From: Hydrogenophilales bacterium
GTDB lineage: Bacteria > Pseudomonadota > Gammaproteobacteria > Burkholderiales > Thiobacillaceae
Reading direction: 5' to 3'
Assembly: GCA_016703155.1 (NCBI GenBank)
Contig: JADJCP010000001.1
Coordinates: 1 to 64,000, forward strand
Length of the DNA stretch: 64,000 nucleotides
Shown: in pieces, positions 62,754 to 64,000 of the stretch
Numbering within the stretch: the stretch's first letter is position 1
How the letters are laid out: the number at the start of each line of letters is the position of its first letter
The notes under the pieces: model-generated
What the model was told of the DNA's origin: nothing
The model's database searches: none
Seen by the model: only the letters and a program-made list of their open reading frames with translations
Made by a program: the position numbers and the translations under genes

Positions 62754-64000
62754 TCAACGCCTGCTCGTTCCCGCTTCCTCCAATAACCTCGCGGCCTCGA
62801 CGGTCGGCGGGTAGTTCGGGTGCAGCGTGCGGGCAGCGATCAGTCTTGCCCGAGCGATATCCAGTCGGCCTTCGGCGAGCGCCTGTTTGAAGTCTTCGAG
62901 GTATTGCAGCACATCCGCCTTTTCCTGGCTCAGGCTGCTCAGATAGCCCGTCAGCTCGGCCAGGTTCTTGTCCTGTTTGTCGCGGTTGCCGGCATAGTCG
63001 TTCAGGGTGCCGATGGCTTCGTCGAGCTTGCCCGCCTCGACCATGATCTTGGCCTCGGCGATGACCGCCTCGGGTTTCTTCGCCTTGGCGGTGGCGGCCG
63101 AGGTGTCCTGGCTATAGCTGCCCTGACCGATGACCCGGCCCTGGGCGTCGCTGACCGTGACCTTGACCAGGCAGGATTCCGGGCCGCCGCGCGTCACGGT
63201 CACCTGCCGGCTGGCGTGGCCGCTGGCCAGGGTGCAACCGGGGCCTTCGGTCGACCAGGCGTAGCGCAGGCCCGGGGCGTCGCCATCGTCGAGGTTGGCT
63301 TCGAGGACATATTGCTGGCCGATCTCGACCGCGCCGCCGCGTTCACCCGAGCCGGCGAATTTGCGGCCGAGGTATTCGATGCGCACGCTGTACTGGCCGG
63401 GGATGAACTGGTCCTTGATGGCATCGTCGATGATGTCGCCGTAGTGCGGCACGCGGGCGATGACGTGCAGTTTCCAGCGGCGCGCTGTCCTTGGGGATGA
63501 TCTCGATGACGCCCTTTTCCGGCAGTTCCTTGCGGTCGACCGGCTCGACCCAGCGGTAGTCGATGAGTTCGTCCGACACAGCGGGCTCGGCGACGATGCT
63601 GACCTGAATCGGCTTGCCGACCACGGCTTCGGCCGGGCTGGGGTTGTACTTGAAGCGGAAGGTCGGCGGTATGACCTCCAGATCGTGGTTCTCGGTGCGC
63701 CCGACGGTTTCGTAGAAGCCGCCCTGCTTGGTGCGCAGTTCGGCCCAGACCGGCAGGTTGTCGGTCATGCGGTCGAGGGTGACCTCGGTGTTGTCGATCT
63801 CGGTCTCGCGCGCCTTGAACTTCAGGTTGGGGCTGGCGTTCCAGAGGATGTGGTAGCCGGTGGCGCCGACCAGATTGGTGCCGGAGACGCCGCATTCGTT
63901 CAGGTCGAAGCGCGGCGGCACCTTGCAGTCCTTGCGTTTCGCCTCGGGCAGCTTGCGGTTGGCTTGCAGGCAGGCGTCCAGGGCCTGCTGTTCTTCCAGG
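62754..64000 (-). CDS. Partial protein with Ig/PKD-like and helical repeat regions, one frameshift
   Basis: The gene runs off the window on its 5' side. The upstream part (64000 to about 63480) reads LEEQQALDACLQANRKLPEA, then FDLNECGVSGTNLVGATGYH and an Ig/PKD-like segment (FRFKYNPSPAEAVVGKPIQVSI). An extra base near 63478-63484 moves the frame; the other frame continues RWKLHVIARVPHYGDIIDDAI, a second beta-rich module (RYAWSTEGPGC) and a C-terminal helical, TPR-like part (KLDEAIGTLNDYAGNRD, ALAEGRLDIARARLIAARTL). No family is recognised; the layout suggests an envelope protein. Confidence 0.55.

Overview
The window is high-GC proteobacterial chromosome. Gene order points to Betaproteobacteria, or a closely related gammaproteobacterial lineage: smpB/ratA-rnfH next to guaB-guaA, yffB-dapE-prmB, uvrB beside an aspartate aminotransferase, ppsA divergent from ppsR, and tsaB-rimI-udg. 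Genus cannot be set from this sequence alone. Several core genes (uvrB, ppsA, smc and the last gene) carry single-base frameshifts, some in homopolymers, so part of the 'broken' appearance is probably draft-assembly error.

Layout. 1-6.3 kb is the end of an integrative conjugative element (MobH relaxase, TraD coupling protein, DUF4400 membrane protein, AlpA regulator, P4-type integrase). It abuts the 3' end of guaA and has many more frameshifts than the rest of the window. 6.3-12.9 kb is housekeeping: guaBA with a strong intergenic hairpin, a small lipoprotein, rnfH-ratA, smpB, mnmH and a host-attachment-like protein. 13-19.8 kb is a translationally coupled signalling operon: TonB-dependent receptor, YfiR-like periplasmic protein, hybrid histidine kinase and REC-GGDEF cyclase. 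19.7-23.9 kb holds thpR-ispF and yffB-dapE-prmB (prmB has lost its catalytic motif) plus a channel-like membrane protein. 24.1-31 kb pairs a REC-HD-GYP phosphodiesterase with an 1878-residue multi-PAS hybrid kinase. 31-54.2 kb is mostly core: uvrB, aspC, tRNA-Asn, a rhodanese, ppsA/ppsR, lemA, udg-rimI-tsaB, yoaA, a GGDEF-EAL protein, an alanine-rich lipoprotein and smc. Small secreted proteins of unknown function are interspersed.

54.4-62.7 kb is accessory and is the most interesting part. A chromosomal integron has its intI gene cut off by a copy of a short palindromic element. It is followed by an attI junction and cassettes with well-formed attC sites. The cassettes encode an AbiV/HEPN-like abortive-infection protein, a PhzF-family protein and a small membrane protein. 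Three full-length copies of a ~131-bp MITE-like element lie beyond, one of them inserted exactly at the stop codon of a gene whose near-identical paralogue 4 kb away keeps the empty site. Those two paralogues bracket a four-gene operon (PqqD-like protein with a precursor-like tail, HPr-kinase-like P-loop protein, two family-2 glycosyltransferases), which may be a peptide- or surface-modification system.

Working together: three c-di-GMP loci (YfiR/hybrid kinase/GGDEF; HD-GYP/hybrid kinase; CHASE4-GGDEF-EAL) suggest heavy investment in surface or biofilm control. The ICE, integron and MITEs mark two separate plastic regions in an otherwise conserved chromosome.
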